This document shows, one piece after another, positions 25,581 through 34,592 of a stretch of 64,000 nucleotides of DNA. The stretch is from an uncultured Gemella sp. (GTDB lineage: Bacteria > Bacillota > Bacilli > Staphylococcales > Gemellaceae), in the NCBI RefSeq assembly GCF_900766305.1, contig NZ_CAAFUZ010000063.1:1-64000 (forward strand). The letters are read 5' to 3'. The position numbers and the translations under genes are program-made. The notes beneath the pieces were generated by a model. It ran no database searches. It was not told where the DNA came from and worked only from the letters and a program-made list of their open reading frames with translations. Within the stretch, counting starts at the first letter, position 1. Every line of letters begins with the position of its first letter.

Positions 25581-25717
25581 TAATCGTCTTTATTATTCTT
25601 TCTTCTCCAGATTAAGAAGAAAATTATAGCGATTATTATGATTATACCAATGTATGCACCATAATTTTTAACCACTTCTCCTGTGTTAGGAAGAGTATTT
25701 AGTGATAGTAGATTCAT
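25580..25717 (-). CDS. 45-residue free-standing LPXTG sorting-signal peptide
   Basis: GAGG is spaced 7-8 bases before ATG 25717. The whole product is MNLLSLN, then LPNTGE (residues 9-14), a helix GAYIGIIIIIAIIFFLIW (20-37) and the charged tail RRKNNKDD. That is an exact sortase A cell-wall sorting signal with only eight residues before the motif and no signal peptide. It lies 17 bases downstream of the coiled-coil gene and just before a terminator, so it is cotranscribed. Either a miniature gene in its own right (membrane peptide, sortase substrate or competitor) or the surviving 3' end of a lost surface-protein gene that gained a start. Confidence 0.65.
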   Translation of the reverse strand: MNLLSLNTLPNTGEVVKNYGAYIGIIIIIAIIFFLIWRRKNNKDD

Positions 25718-25734
25718 CTCAAATCCTCGTTATA

Positions 25735-26334
25735 TTATTTTTCTTCTTTTTGTTCAGGAGTTTTGTTTAGAACTTCAGTTTCAACACGTTCTTTAACTGA
25801 TTCTAAAGTTTCAGTTGATTTATTAGAGAAATCTTCAACTTTTTCTTGAACATTTGATTCGTCAACGTCTTTTTTGATGTTAGAAACTTGATCTTTAATT
25901 TTTTCGAAAGAAGAAAGTGCTTTTTCTTTATAAGCTTCTACAGAAGGTTTTAATTCTTCTACGATTTTTTTAGCATCCCCTAGATTTTCTTTAACTTCTG
26001 CAGTGTATTCTTTTACGTTAGATACATGTCCTTTAATATCTGTTACATTATTAGATAATTCTTTTCCGTAATCAACTGCATCGTTGTATTTGTTCTCTAA
26101 AGCATTTTTAGCTTTTTTAAGATTTTTTACTAGGTCATTGTATAGGTAAATTGCCGCTTCTTCAACACCATTTTTCTTAGTGTAGCGAATCATACAACGT
26201 GTGTAACCATAGTAATCTTTAGATTTTTTCTTAACATATTCAGCATGATCTTCGACTTTATTTGGATTTTTTGAATAATAGTTAGCAACGGCTATTCCTG
26301 TACCGATTGCGAATAGTTTTGATAATTTTGACAT
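25735..26334 (-). CDS. YtxH-like protein with long coiled coil
   Basis: 199 residues. A short hydrophobic N-terminus (SKLFAIGTGIAVANYY) and then a highly charged, helix-forming body with heptad-like spacing from about 65 to the end (VKEYTAEVKENLGDAKKIVEELK), rich in Lys and Glu. This is the general look of YtxH/LEA-like stress proteins or membrane-tethered coiled coils of Gram-positives; no enzyme motif is present. Cotranscribed with the LPXTG peptide downstream. Confidence 0.65.
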   Translation of the reverse strand: MSKLSKLFAIGTGIAVANYYSKNPNKVEDHAEYVKKKSKDYYGYTRCMIRYTKKNGVEEAAIYLYNDLVKNLKKAKNALENKYNDAVDYGKELSNNVTDIKGHVSNVKEYTAEVKENLGDAKKIVEELKPSVEAYKEKALSSFEKIKDQVSNIKKDVDESNVQEKVEDFSNKSTETLESVKERVETEVLNKTPEQKEEK

Positions 26335-26504
26335 ACAATTTTTCCCCTCAATATATTATTAGATTAATTATAACATATAAATATTTAAATTTAAATAAAA
26401 TAGATATCGAGTAACTCTATTTTAATAATTTGGTAATAAATGTTATTAATATCATATAATATATCTAATTTAAAAGTAAATAACAGAATATATTAAAAAT
26501 ATTA

Positions 26505-26544
26505 TTACACATTAATTAATGATGACGCTTGAATTAATGTGTAA
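26505..26544 (+). promoter_or_regulatory. 13-bp perfect inverted repeat over the ccpN promoter
   Basis: TTACACATTAATT (26505-26517) is mirrored by AATTAATGTGTAA (26532-26544) with 14 bases between. The right arm covers the -35 box and spacer start, so the palindrome lies on the DNA upstream of the transcript and most likely is an operator, plausibly for CcpN itself. Confidence 0.6.
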
Positions 26545-26557
26545 CATATTGTATAAT
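26529..26557 (+). promoter_or_regulatory. Promoter of the ccpN-ppdK operon
   Basis: TTGAAT (26529-26534), 17-base spacer, TATAAT (26552-26557); ATG 26586 follows after AAGGAGGAA. Confidence 0.75.
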
Positions 26558-26585
26558 AAAAATTATGATACAAGAAGGAGGAACA

Positions 26586-27203
26586 ATGAAACTTACGGAA
26601 AGACATAAAGCTATAATTGAAATAGTAAAGAATTTTGAGCCGATAACGAGTGATGAAATTGCAGAAAAGCTTTCTTTGGGAAAATCTACTTTAAGAAATG
26701 ATCTTGCGGTCTTAGGTATGTTAGAAATTTTGGAAGCAAAACCTAATGTTGGATATTACTATAATTATAACTTTTCACCAGGAGAAGTACGCGAGGAAAT
26801 TAAAAGTAAATTAGTTAAAGATGTAATGGGAATAGCGATAACAGCTAAAAGTACAGCGAACTATTCTGAGGTATTATCGAAATTATTTATTTATGATGTA
26901 GGGACTATTTTTATTGTAGATGAGAATAATCACCTTGCTGGTGTAACATCTAGAAAGGATATGCTGAAATTATCTAGAAATGCTGATGGACAAAATCTTC
27001 CTATAGTATTAGCTATGACACGTGTTCCTAATGTTATATACATATATGAAGATGAGTTAGTTACTGATGCGTTAAGAAAATTAATTTTACATGAGATTGA
27101 TTGCTTACCTGTTGTAAGGGACGAAAAGGATGGTAAGGTAATCGTCGGGAAAATATCGAAAACTACATTAATTAAGTTATTATTGGAAATATTGGAGGGA
27201 TAA
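26586..27203 (+). CDS. ccpN: CcpN-like repressor (HTH plus paired CBS domains)
   Basis: 205 residues. An N-terminal winged helix (ITSDEIAEKLSLGKSTLRNDLAVL near 14-37) and two CBS domains (about 75-135 and 140-200) that sense adenine nucleotides. In Bacillus subtilis CcpN represses gluconeogenic genes and is encoded next to yqfL, the PPDK regulator homologue, the same order as here. The frame is open from 26565, but AAGGAGGAA and spacing fix ATG 26586. It ends 1 base before the next start, so it is coupled. Likely represses its own operon through the palindrome upstream. Confidence 0.88.
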   Translation: MKLTERHKAIIEIVKNFEPITSDEIAEKLSLGKSTLRNDLAVLGMLEILEAKPNVGYYYNYNFSPGEVREEIKSKLVKDVMGIAITAKSTANYSEVLSKLFIYDVGTIFIVDENNHLAGVTSRKDMLKLSRNADGQNLPIVLAMTRVPNVIYIYEDELVTDALRKLILHEIDCLPVVRDEKDGKVIVGKISKTTLIKLLLEILEG

Positions 27204-27204
27204 T

Positions 27205-28014
27205 ATGTTAACTGTACATATAATTTCTGACTCTATAGGAAATACTGCAAAAGATGTAGTAGATGCAGCATTAGTGCAATTTTCTTATGAAAATAAACAA
27301 TATAAAGTACTTAAGAATTCTAATGTTTGTACAAAAGAAAAAGTAGATTGTATTATATCCAATGTTAATGATGGAGATGTAATTGTGCAAACTTTAGTTG
27401 ATGGTGCTTTAGCAAGATATGTGAAAGAAAAAGGGTTAGAAAAAAATATAAAAGTTATAGATCTATTAAGTGAAATGCTCAGTACTTTCGAAGAAAAATT
27501 AGGGGTAAAGGCGGAAGGGAATCCTGGTTTAAATAGAAAGATGGGAGCTGAGTATTTCAAGAGAATAGATGCTTTAGAATTCGCTGTGAAGTATGATGAC
27601 GGGAAAGATATAAATGGTCTAAAAGAAGCAGATGTTATAATCTTAGGTGTATCAAGAACTTCTAAAACACCATTAAGTTTATATTTAGCAAATAGAAATA
27701 TAAAAGTTATGAATGTTCCTATTATTCAAGATTTAATACTGCCAGAACAACTATATGAAGTAAAAAGAAAAGTAATTGGTTTAACAAATTCGGTAGAACA
27801 ACTTAATAAGTTAAGGGAAGAAAGACTAAAAACTCTAGGGGTAGTTGGAAATTCGGATTATACAGATGAAATCCAGATTTTTGAAGAGTTAGAATATGCT
27901 CTAGAGATTATGGGAAAACTTGGATGTCCGATAATAGACGTTCAAAATAAAGCTGTAGAGGAGACAGCAGAATTAATAATTGGGATTATGAGAGAAAGAG
28001 GCCAAGAGGTTTAA
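27205..28014 (+). CDS. PPDK regulatory protein (bifunctional kinase/pyrophosphorylase, DUF299)
   Basis: 269 residues. N-terminal HIISDSIGNTAKDVV and a P-loop-like GVSRTSKTPLSLYLA near 150-163, the ADP-binding motif of the family, followed by NVPIIQD. It phosphorylates with ADP, and dephosphorylates with Pi, the active-site threonine of pyruvate phosphate dikinase, switching it off and on. Its target gene ppdK is directly downstream. Starts 1 base after the ccpN stop, with the ribosome binding site inside the end of ccpN. Confidence 0.93.
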   Translation: MLTVHIISDSIGNTAKDVVDAALVQFSYENKQYKVLKNSNVCTKEKVDCIISNVNDGDVIVQTLVDGALARYVKEKGLEKNIKVIDLLSEMLSTFEEKLGVKAEGNPGLNRKMGAEYFKRIDALEFAVKYDDGKDINGLKEADVIILGVSRTSKTPLSLYLANRNIKVMNVPIIQDLILPEQLYEVKRKVIGLTNSVEQLNKLREERLKTLGVVGNSDYTDEIQIFEELEYALEIMGKLGCPIIDVQNKAVEETAELIIGIMRERGQEV

Positions 28015-28074
28015 ACAAAAATAATATATATCGAAATTTTATAGAATAATAAAATTTTATAGGGGGATTTTAAA

Positions 28075-30708
28075 ATGTCAAAAAAATATGTTTATAATTT
28101 CAGCGAAGGAAATAAAGATATGAAATCTTTATTAGGAGGAAAAGGTGCAAACCTTGCAGAGATGAAAGGTTTAGGGATTAGTGTTCCTCCTGGTTTTACT
28201 ATTACTACAGAAAGTTGTAATAGTTATTATGAAAATGGTGAGAGAATTAAACCTGAGATTTTAAAACAGATTAATGAACAACTTGAAATTTTAGAAGAAA
28301 ATATTGGGAAAAAATTAGGAAGTATAGATAATCCTTTATTAGTGTCTGTTCGTAGTGGTGCAGTATTTTCTATGCCAGGAATGATGGATACTATTTTAAA
28401 CCTAGGATTAAATGATGAAACTACTATAGCATTAGCTAAGAAAAATAATAACTATCGCTTTGCTTATGATAGTTATAGAAGATTTATTCAAATGTTCTCA
28501 GACGTTGTTATGGATGTAGAAAAATATAAGTTTGAGGAAGTTTTAACTAGAGTTAAAAATGCTAATGGCTACGAGCAAGACAGTGAATTAAATGAGAAAG
28601 ATTTATTCAATATAGTTGAAGAGTTTAAGGCGATCTATAAAAAAGAAGTAGGGCGAGAGTTTCCTATGAGTGTAAAAGAGCAGCTTATGCTAGCTATTGA
28701 AGCTGTTTTTAAATCATGGAATAATAATCGTGCTAAAGTTTATAGAAGACTACACAATATTAGTGATAAACTTGGTACTGCTGTAAATATTCAAGCTATG
28801 GTGTTTGGTAATATAGGAGATAATTGTGGTACTGGAGTTTCATTTAGTAGAAACCCTGTAACCGGAGAGGATGAACTTTTTGGTGAATACCTAATTAATG
28901 CACAAGGGGAAGATGTTGTAGCAGGTATAAGAACTCCTAAAAATATTAGTATCCTAAAAGAGGATATGCCACATTTATATAAAGAATTTGTTGAAATTTC
29001 TAAAAAATTAGAACAACATTATAAAGATATGCAAGATATTGAGTTTACTATAGAAGATGGTAGATTGTATATTCTTCAAACAAGAAATGCAAAAAGAACA
29101 CCAAATGCAGTAGTTGAAGTTGCAGTATCATTGGCAGAAGAAGGAGTAATTTCTAAAGAAGAGGCGATTTTAAGAGTAGGAACAGAAGAAATTAATAAAC
29201 TTCTTCATGCTACATTTGAGGAAAAATCTTTAAAAGACGCTAAGCAATTAACTCAAGGATTAGCTGCATCACCTGGAGCAGCTGTTGGTGGTATTTATTT
29301 CACAGCACAAGAAGCTGTAGAAGCGGCGAAAACAAAACCTGTTATTTTAGTAAGGGAAGAAACTTCTCCAGAAGATATTGAAGGTATGATTAGCTCGGAG
29401 GCTATTGTAACTTTACGTGGCGGTATGACATCACATGCTGCTGTAGTAGCAAGAGGAATGGGTAAATGTTGTGTCTGTGGTTGTCAAAATATGATTATAA
29501 ATTATGCTGAAAAAACGCTAAAAATTGCTGGGGTAACATTACATGAAGGTGATACAATCTCAGTAGATGGAAGTAGTGGTAAAGTGTATCTTGGTGAAGT
29601 AGATAAAGTTGATGCTAAATTTAGCGATAGATTCAATAAACTTTTAGGATGGGCTGATGGAATTAGAGAACTAAAAGTACTAGCAAATGCAGATAATGAA
29701 ACTGATGCTAAAGTTGCTTTTGAGTTTGGAGCTGAAGGAATAGGATTATGTAGAACAGAGCATATGTTCTTTGAAGAAGATAGAATTAGTCTAGTTAGGA
29801 AAATGATTTTAGCAAGTGATACTAATGAGAGAATTAGATTCTTAGATAGATTACAACCAATTCAAAGCGAAGATTTCTATAAGATTTTTAAAGAAGCTAA
29901 AGGTAAATCTGTTAATATAAGATTATTAGATCCACCGCTTCATGAATTTTTACCAAAAGATGAAAATACTGTAAAACTTATTGCCGAGGAAATAGGTGTG
30001 AGTGTTAACCAATTAGAAGCGAAAATAGCTAGTATTGCAGAATTCAATCCTATGATGGGACATCGTGGTTGTCGACTAGGGATTACATATCCAGAAATTT
30101 ACTTAATGCAGGCGAAAGCTATTAGTTCTGCAGCGATTAGAGCTCGTAAAGAAGGTATTGAAGTAAATGTTGAAATTATGATTCCTTTAGTAGGTTTAGA
30201 AAAAGAACTTGCAGTGTTACGTGAACAAATTGTTGAACTTGTGGAAAAAGAAATTCAATTGTACAATGCAGATTTCAAATATAAAGTAGGAACGATGATT
30301 GAAATTCCGAGAGCGTGTCTGATTGCTGATAAGATTGCAGAACATGCAGATTTCTTTAGTTTTGGTACTAATGACTTAACTCAACTAACATTTGGGTACT
30401 CAAGAGATGACGCTGAAAAATTCATTGATATTTATAAGAAAAAAAATATATTAGAGTCAGATCCATTTGTTCATCTTGATGATAGTGGAGTACTAGAACT
30501 TATGAAACTTGCAGTTGAAAAAGCAAAAGCTACTAAACCAGGTATTAAGCTTGGAATCTGTGGAGAACATGGTGGAGATGAAAGGTCTATCTTATTATGC
30601 TCTAAAATAGGATTAGGATATGTATCTTGTTCATCATACAGGGTAATTATTGCTAGAATAGCAGCGGCAAAAGCAGTTATAAAAAATTCAGAAGCAGTAA
30701 ATAAATAA
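28075..30708 (+). CDS. ppdK: Pyruvate, phosphate dikinase
   Basis: 877 residues, full length. N-terminal ATP-grasp domain (GGKGANLAEMKGLGISVPPGFTI near 22-44), the swivelling phosphohistidine domain with LRGGMTSHAAVVARGMGK near 447-464 (catalytic His about 454, regulatory Thr two residues before) and the C-terminal PEP/pyruvate barrel with GLCRTEHMF near 560 and GICGEHGGD near 829, whose Cys is catalytic. It interconverts pyruvate + ATP + Pi with PEP + AMP + PPi. Third gene of the ccpN operon. Confidence 0.97.
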   Translation: MSKKYVYNFSEGNKDMKSLLGGKGANLAEMKGLGISVPPGFTITTESCNSYYENGERIKPEILKQINEQLEILEENIGKKLGSIDNPLLVSVRSGAVFSMPGMMDTILNLGLNDETTIALAKKNNNYRFAYDSYRRFIQMFSDVVMDVEKYKFEEVLTRVKNANGYEQDSELNEKDLFNIVEEFKAIYKKEVGREFPMSVKEQLMLAIEAVFKSWNNNRAKVYRRLHNISDKLGTAVNIQAMVFGNIGDNCGTGVSFSRNPVTGEDELFGEYLINAQGEDVVAGIRTPKNISILKEDMPHLYKEFVEISKKLEQHYKDMQDIEFTIEDGRLYILQTRNAKRTPNAVVEVAVSLAEEGVISKEEAILRVGTEEINKLLHATFEEKSLKDAKQLTQGLAASPGAAVGGIYFTAQEAVEAAKTKPVILVREETSPEDIEGMISSEAIVTLRGGMTSHAAVVARGMGKCCVCGCQNMIINYAEKTLKIAGVTLHEGDTISVDGSSGKVYLGEVDKVDAKFSDRFNKLLGWADGIRELKVLANADNETDAKVAFEFGAEGIGLCRTEHMFFEEDRISLVRKMILASDTNERIRFLDRLQPIQSEDFYKIFKEAKGKSVNIRLLDPPLHEFLPKDENTVKLIAEEIGVSVNQLEAKIASIAEFNPMMGHRGCRLGITYPEIYLMQAKAISSAAIRARKEGIEVNVEIMIPLVGLEKELAVLREQIVELVEKEIQLYNADFKYKVGTMIEIPRACLIADKIAEHADFFSFGTNDLTQLTFGYSRDDAEKFIDIYKKKNILESDPFVHLDDSGVLELMKLAVEKAKATKPGIKLGICGEHGGDERSILLCSKIGLGYVSCSSYRVIIARIAAAKAVIKNSEAVNK

Positions 30709-30718
30709 AATTCCTAAA

Positions 30719-30752
30719 GAGAAGCTATCGACTCAAGATAGCTTCTTTATTT
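30719..30752 (+). terminator. Intrinsic terminator of the ppdK operon
   Basis: AGAAGCTATC pairs with GATAGCTTCTTTATTTT around GACTCAA. Confidence 0.85.
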
Positions 30753-30998
30753 TAGGTATTATAATGAGCTCTAGAGTATAATAGTAAATTATTTAAATTT
30801 GATATTAGTTATTAAGCATATAATTGAAAGAGCTTGACTTATGTTACAATATTATTAAATAATAGTTAATATATGCAAAGTAAATTGATTTTTTTCTCAA
30901 TATACATTAAAATTAATGTAGTATATTATGACATTTTATTATGAAAAATTAATATGAATAAAGTGAAAGTTTAAATATATATAAAGAGAGGATATACT

Positions 30999-33542
30999 AT
31001 GGCAGAAAATAATAACAATCGGTTATCGAGAAAAGATAGACACTCTCAAGAAAGAAAGAGTGTTATGCCAGGTGGATATATATCTAGAGGAAATACTAAT
31101 CCAACTAATAGTGGTCAACAAAGAAGACCGTTAACAAATGAAGAAATAATGAGAAGAGGTGGACAAGGACAAAGTCGTCCTATCCAACCACAAAGGCCTC
31201 AAGGTACAAATCAAAGACAAGGTGTACCACCAGTGCAACCAAGAAATCCTCAGCAATCAGCTAGAGGTAATAGAACAGGAGGTCCAGGAGGTCCGAGAAG
31301 ACCGATAGGTCCAAATAGAATAAGTAATCCAAATTCTAAGAAGAATAATAAAGCATTATGGATGAAGATTATTAGATATGGTTTATATGTAGCGAGTGTC
31401 GCTATTATATCAATTTTCTTATTATGTGTGTTCTGGATATACCAAGCACCGGCATTTGACTCTAAGATCTTAGACAATAATTCAAGAACAATTGTTTATG
31501 ATACAAATAATAATGAGGTAGCAAAATTAGGTAACCAAATTGGTGAGAATTTAGAAACTGCGGATATACCACAAAAAATGCAAGATGCTATCTTAGCAAC
31601 AGAGGACAATAGATTCTTCGAACATGGTGCGGTAGACTTTAGACGTTTAGTAGGAGCAGTTGTGTCAAACTTAACTAGTGGTTTTGGTTCACAAGGGGCA
31701 TCAACTATTTCTCAACAATTGATTAAGAGAACCTTCCTTGATGATAACAAGAGTGTAAAACGTAAAGTTCAAGAAGCATATCTTGCGTATAAACTTGAGC
31801 AAAACTATGATAAAGAATCAATATTTACAATGTATGTAAATAGAATCTACTATTCAGATGGGGTTTACGGCTTAAAAACCGCTGCGAAATATTATTATGG
31901 GAAAGAATTAAATCAACTTACTCTTCCTCAAATGGCTCTTTTAGCGGGAATGCCACAGCACCCTAATACTTATAATCCTTATGATAATCCAGAGGCTGCT
32001 AAGGCGCGTCGTGATACGGTGTTATACTTAATGCAATATCATGGAAAAATATCAGAAGCTGATTCACAAGCTGCTCAAAAAACAGATGTATTATCAGGAA
32101 TAATAGAGCGTGATGAAAGTGAACGTGTATTACTATCAAGTGAGTTCGATTCTAAATATACTTCTTACATGAATCAAATTGTAAATGAATTGAAAAACAG
32201 TAAAGAATACAAAGATTATGAAGGAGATGTCTTAAACTTAGGACTTAAAATTTATACAAACTTTGATTCTAAGATTCAAGATACTTTAACTGAAAGTGTT
32301 AATGCAAACTATGCTGGAATAAAACAAGCAAGTAATGTTGCAATGGTTGTATTAAATAATGAAAATAGTGGTATTGCTGCTTTATATGGTGGTAAAAAAC
32401 AAACGTTCCATGGATTTAATATTGCTACTCAAGCGAAACTGCAACCTGGTTCATCGATTAAACCGATTCTTGCATATGGGCCAGCAATTGAATACTTAAA
32501 CTGGGGATCTGATCATACAGTTAATGATACTAAGATTCAAGGTTCACAAATTCAAAACTGGGATAGACAATTCCATGGTAATATAACTATTAATAATGCA
32601 TTAGTATGGTCATATAATATACCAGCTATTAAGACTTACCAAGAAGTAGGATTTAATAGAGTAAAACAATATGCTGCTAATGTTGGAATGAATATTACTG
32701 ATGATTCAATTACTACTCCAATTGGAGGAAGTAGTGATGGATTCTCACCACTGCAAATGGCAGGTGCATATGTTCCATTTAGTAATGGTGGATACTATGC
32801 AACACCTAAAGCTATTAAGAAAGTATATGATAGTGAGGGAACTGAAGTGAAAAGCTTCAGTACAGATGATAGAAAACGAGTTATAAAAGACTCTACAGCA
32901 TACATTATGACATCTATGCTAAGAAACGTAGTTAATGGAACTGCAGCTAATGCTCGTATTAGTGGAGCTGACATGGCAGTTAAAACAGGTACTACTACTT
33001 TCGGAGAAGGTGAAGCTCAGAAATATGGTTTCGATATAAATAACTATTCTAAAGACTCTTGGACAATAGGTTACACTAGTAACTATACAATGGCTGTATG
33101 GCAAGGATTTGATGCAATAGATGGTCCTACTAAGTATATGACTCAAGATGATACTCAGAAGACACAAGCATTGTATCGAATTAATATGCAAAACATTGTA
33201 AGAATACATCCTCCAAAAGGATTTACAGTTCCAGGAAATGTTGGTTCTATAAATGGAGGAGTTAAGATTATTACAGAAAGCGAGCGTCGTCAAATAGAAG
33301 AACAAAATAGACGTGAGCAAGAAGAAAGAAGTCGTGAGAATAACAACGATAATAATAACAATAATCGTAATAATAATTCTGATGATGATAATTCAAACAA
33401 TAATCAAAATGATTCAGGAAATGATAACAACAATAATTCATCATCAAGAGGAAACAATAATACTGTTGCGACTCCAGGTACAAGAAACAATAATGGAGTA
33501 AATAATGGTGTTAATAACAATACAAATAGGAATACGAGATAA
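30999..33542 (+). CDS. Class A penicillin-binding protein (PBP1a/1b-like)
   Basis: 847 residues, bifunctional peptidoglycan synthase. A long disordered Arg/Gln/Pro/Gly-rich cytoplasmic N-terminus (1-115), one membrane helix (about 122-150), a GT51 glycosyltransferase domain (EDNRFFEHGAVDFRR near 205 with catalytic Glu; GASTISQQLIK near 233) and a transpeptidase domain with SSIK near 486-489, SYN near 540 and KTGTT near 662. The C-terminus from about 765 is a low-complexity Asn/Asp/Gln tail of about 80 residues. GAGAGG precedes ATG 30999; single-gene unit with its own terminator. Confidence 0.95.
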   Translation: MAENNNNRLSRKDRHSQERKSVMPGGYISRGNTNPTNSGQQRRPLTNEEIMRRGGQGQSRPIQPQRPQGTNQRQGVPPVQPRNPQQSARGNRTGGPGGPRRPIGPNRISNPNSKKNNKALWMKIIRYGLYVASVAIISIFLLCVFWIYQAPAFDSKILDNNSRTIVYDTNNNEVAKLGNQIGENLETADIPQKMQDAILATEDNRFFEHGAVDFRRLVGAVVSNLTSGFGSQGASTISQQLIKRTFLDDNKSVKRKVQEAYLAYKLEQNYDKESIFTMYVNRIYYSDGVYGLKTAAKYYYGKELNQLTLPQMALLAGMPQHPNTYNPYDNPEAAKARRDTVLYLMQYHGKISEADSQAAQKTDVLSGIIERDESERVLLSSEFDSKYTSYMNQIVNELKNSKEYKDYEGDVLNLGLKIYTNFDSKIQDTLTESVNANYAGIKQASNVAMVVLNNENSGIAALYGGKKQTFHGFNIATQAKLQPGSSIKPILAYGPAIEYLNWGSDHTVNDTKIQGSQIQNWDRQFHGNITINNALVWSYNIPAIKTYQEVGFNRVKQYAANVGMNITDDSITTPIGGSSDGFSPLQMAGAYVPFSNGGYYATPKAIKKVYDSEGTEVKSFSTDDRKRVIKDSTAYIMTSMLRNVVNGTAANARISGADMAVKTGTTTFGEGEAQKYGFDINNYSKDSWTIGYTSNYTMAVWQGFDAIDGPTKYMTQDDTQKTQALYRINMQNIVRIHPPKGFTVPGNVGSINGGVKIITESERRQIEEQNRREQEERSRENNNDNNNNNRNNNSDDDNSNNNQNDSGNDNNNNSSSRGNNNTVATPGTRNNNGVNNGVNNNTNRNTR

Positions 33543-33552
33543 TTAGTCTCTT

Positions 33553-33592
33553 AACTACTGTAAGATTATTTTCTTACAGTAGTTTTCTTTTT
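33553..33592 (+). terminator. Intrinsic terminator
   Basis: AACTACTGTAAG pairs with CTTACAGTAGTT around ATTATTTT, followed by TTCTTTTT. Confidence 0.88.
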
Positions 33593-33727
33593 ATTGATAT
33601 TTTAAAATACTACACAAAAATTTAGAAATGGTGTACAATATAGAAATGGAGCAGTTTATTTATTCTTTGTTTAACAGAATATATTATTCCATAAAACTTA
33701 TATTATTATAAAGATGGATGTGAAGCT

Positions 33728-34588
33728 ATGAAGAAAAAATTAGTTATAATTACAGGAATAAGTGGAGCAGGGAAAAATACAGCATTACAAGTCTTTGAAA
33801 ACCAAGGGTATTTTTGTACAGATAATTTACCAGGATTAGTTGTAGAAGATTTTTTAAGAATAATAGAAGAAAAAGATATTGATAAAACAGCGATAAGTAT
33901 TGATATAAGAAGTAAACACATTTTTGTTGATTTAAAAGAATTATTAAAAAAACTACAACAAAATGAATACTTTGATGTAAGAATCTTATTTTTAGATAGT
34001 GATGATCAAGTCTTGGTAAATAGATATAAAGAAACTAGAAAAAATCATCCTTTATCTACAGAATTTAGTTTACTTGAAGGTATAGCGCAAGAAAGAAAAG
34101 ATATGAATGATATCAAAGGGATTGCGAATTATATTTATGATACTACAAATACCTCTGTAAAGGATCTGAAGAAAAAAATACTGGAAGACTTTGGAATTGA
34201 GAAGAAAGATAGTTATCATATTACAATCTCAAGTTTTGGATACAAATATGGGGTTCCAATAGATGCAGATAATATTGTCGATGTTCGTTTCTTGCGAAAT
34301 CCGTTTTATATAAACGAATTAAGAGAAAAAACTGGTCAAGACAGTGAAGTATATGATTATGTTTTTGAGGATGAAGTTACTCAGGAATTTTATGATAAAT
34401 ATTTAGAGCTTATGAAGTTTATGGTAGATAAGTATCAATATGAGGGTCGTGATAAAGTTGCTATTGCAGTAGGATGTACTGGTGGGAAACACCGCTCTGT
34501 AAGTGTAGCTAGAAAATTACATGAAGATATTTCGAAATTAGGATACAGGGTGTATTTAGAACATCGCGATATTAATAAGGGTAGGTAG
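33728..34588 (+). CDS. rapZ: RapZ (YvcJ) nucleotide-binding protein
   Basis: 286 residues. N-terminal P-loop domain with Walker A GISGAGKN at 10-17, the invariant GYFCTDNLP near 30-38, Walker B-like AISIDIRS near 57, and the RapZ C-terminal domain ending with CTGGKHRSV and YLEHRDI near 257-281. In Proteobacteria it binds RNA and controls GlmS; in Bacillus YvcJ affects competence and cell-wall metabolism. The Walker A lysine is followed by Asn instead of Ser/Thr, which is unusual. yvcK starts 4 bases after its stop. Confidence 0.95.
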   Translation: MKKKLVIITGISGAGKNTALQVFENQGYFCTDNLPGLVVEDFLRIIEEKDIDKTAISIDIRSKHIFVDLKELLKKLQQNEYFDVRILFLDSDDQVLVNRYKETRKNHPLSTEFSLLEGIAQERKDMNDIKGIANYIYDTTNTSVKDLKKKILEDFGIEKKDSYHITISSFGYKYGVPIDADNIVDVRFLRNPFYINELREKTGQDSEVYDYVFEDEVTQEFYDKYLELMKFMVDKYQYEGRDKVAIAVGCTGGKHRSVSVARKLHEDISKLGYRVYLEHRDINKGR

Positions 34589-34592
34589 GAAA

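Noticed and set aside
33313-33501. Open frames on both strands in the Asn-rich end of the penicillin-binding protein gene
   Set aside because: They are produced by the AAT/AAC repeats of the real gene and have low-complexity products without ribosome sites.
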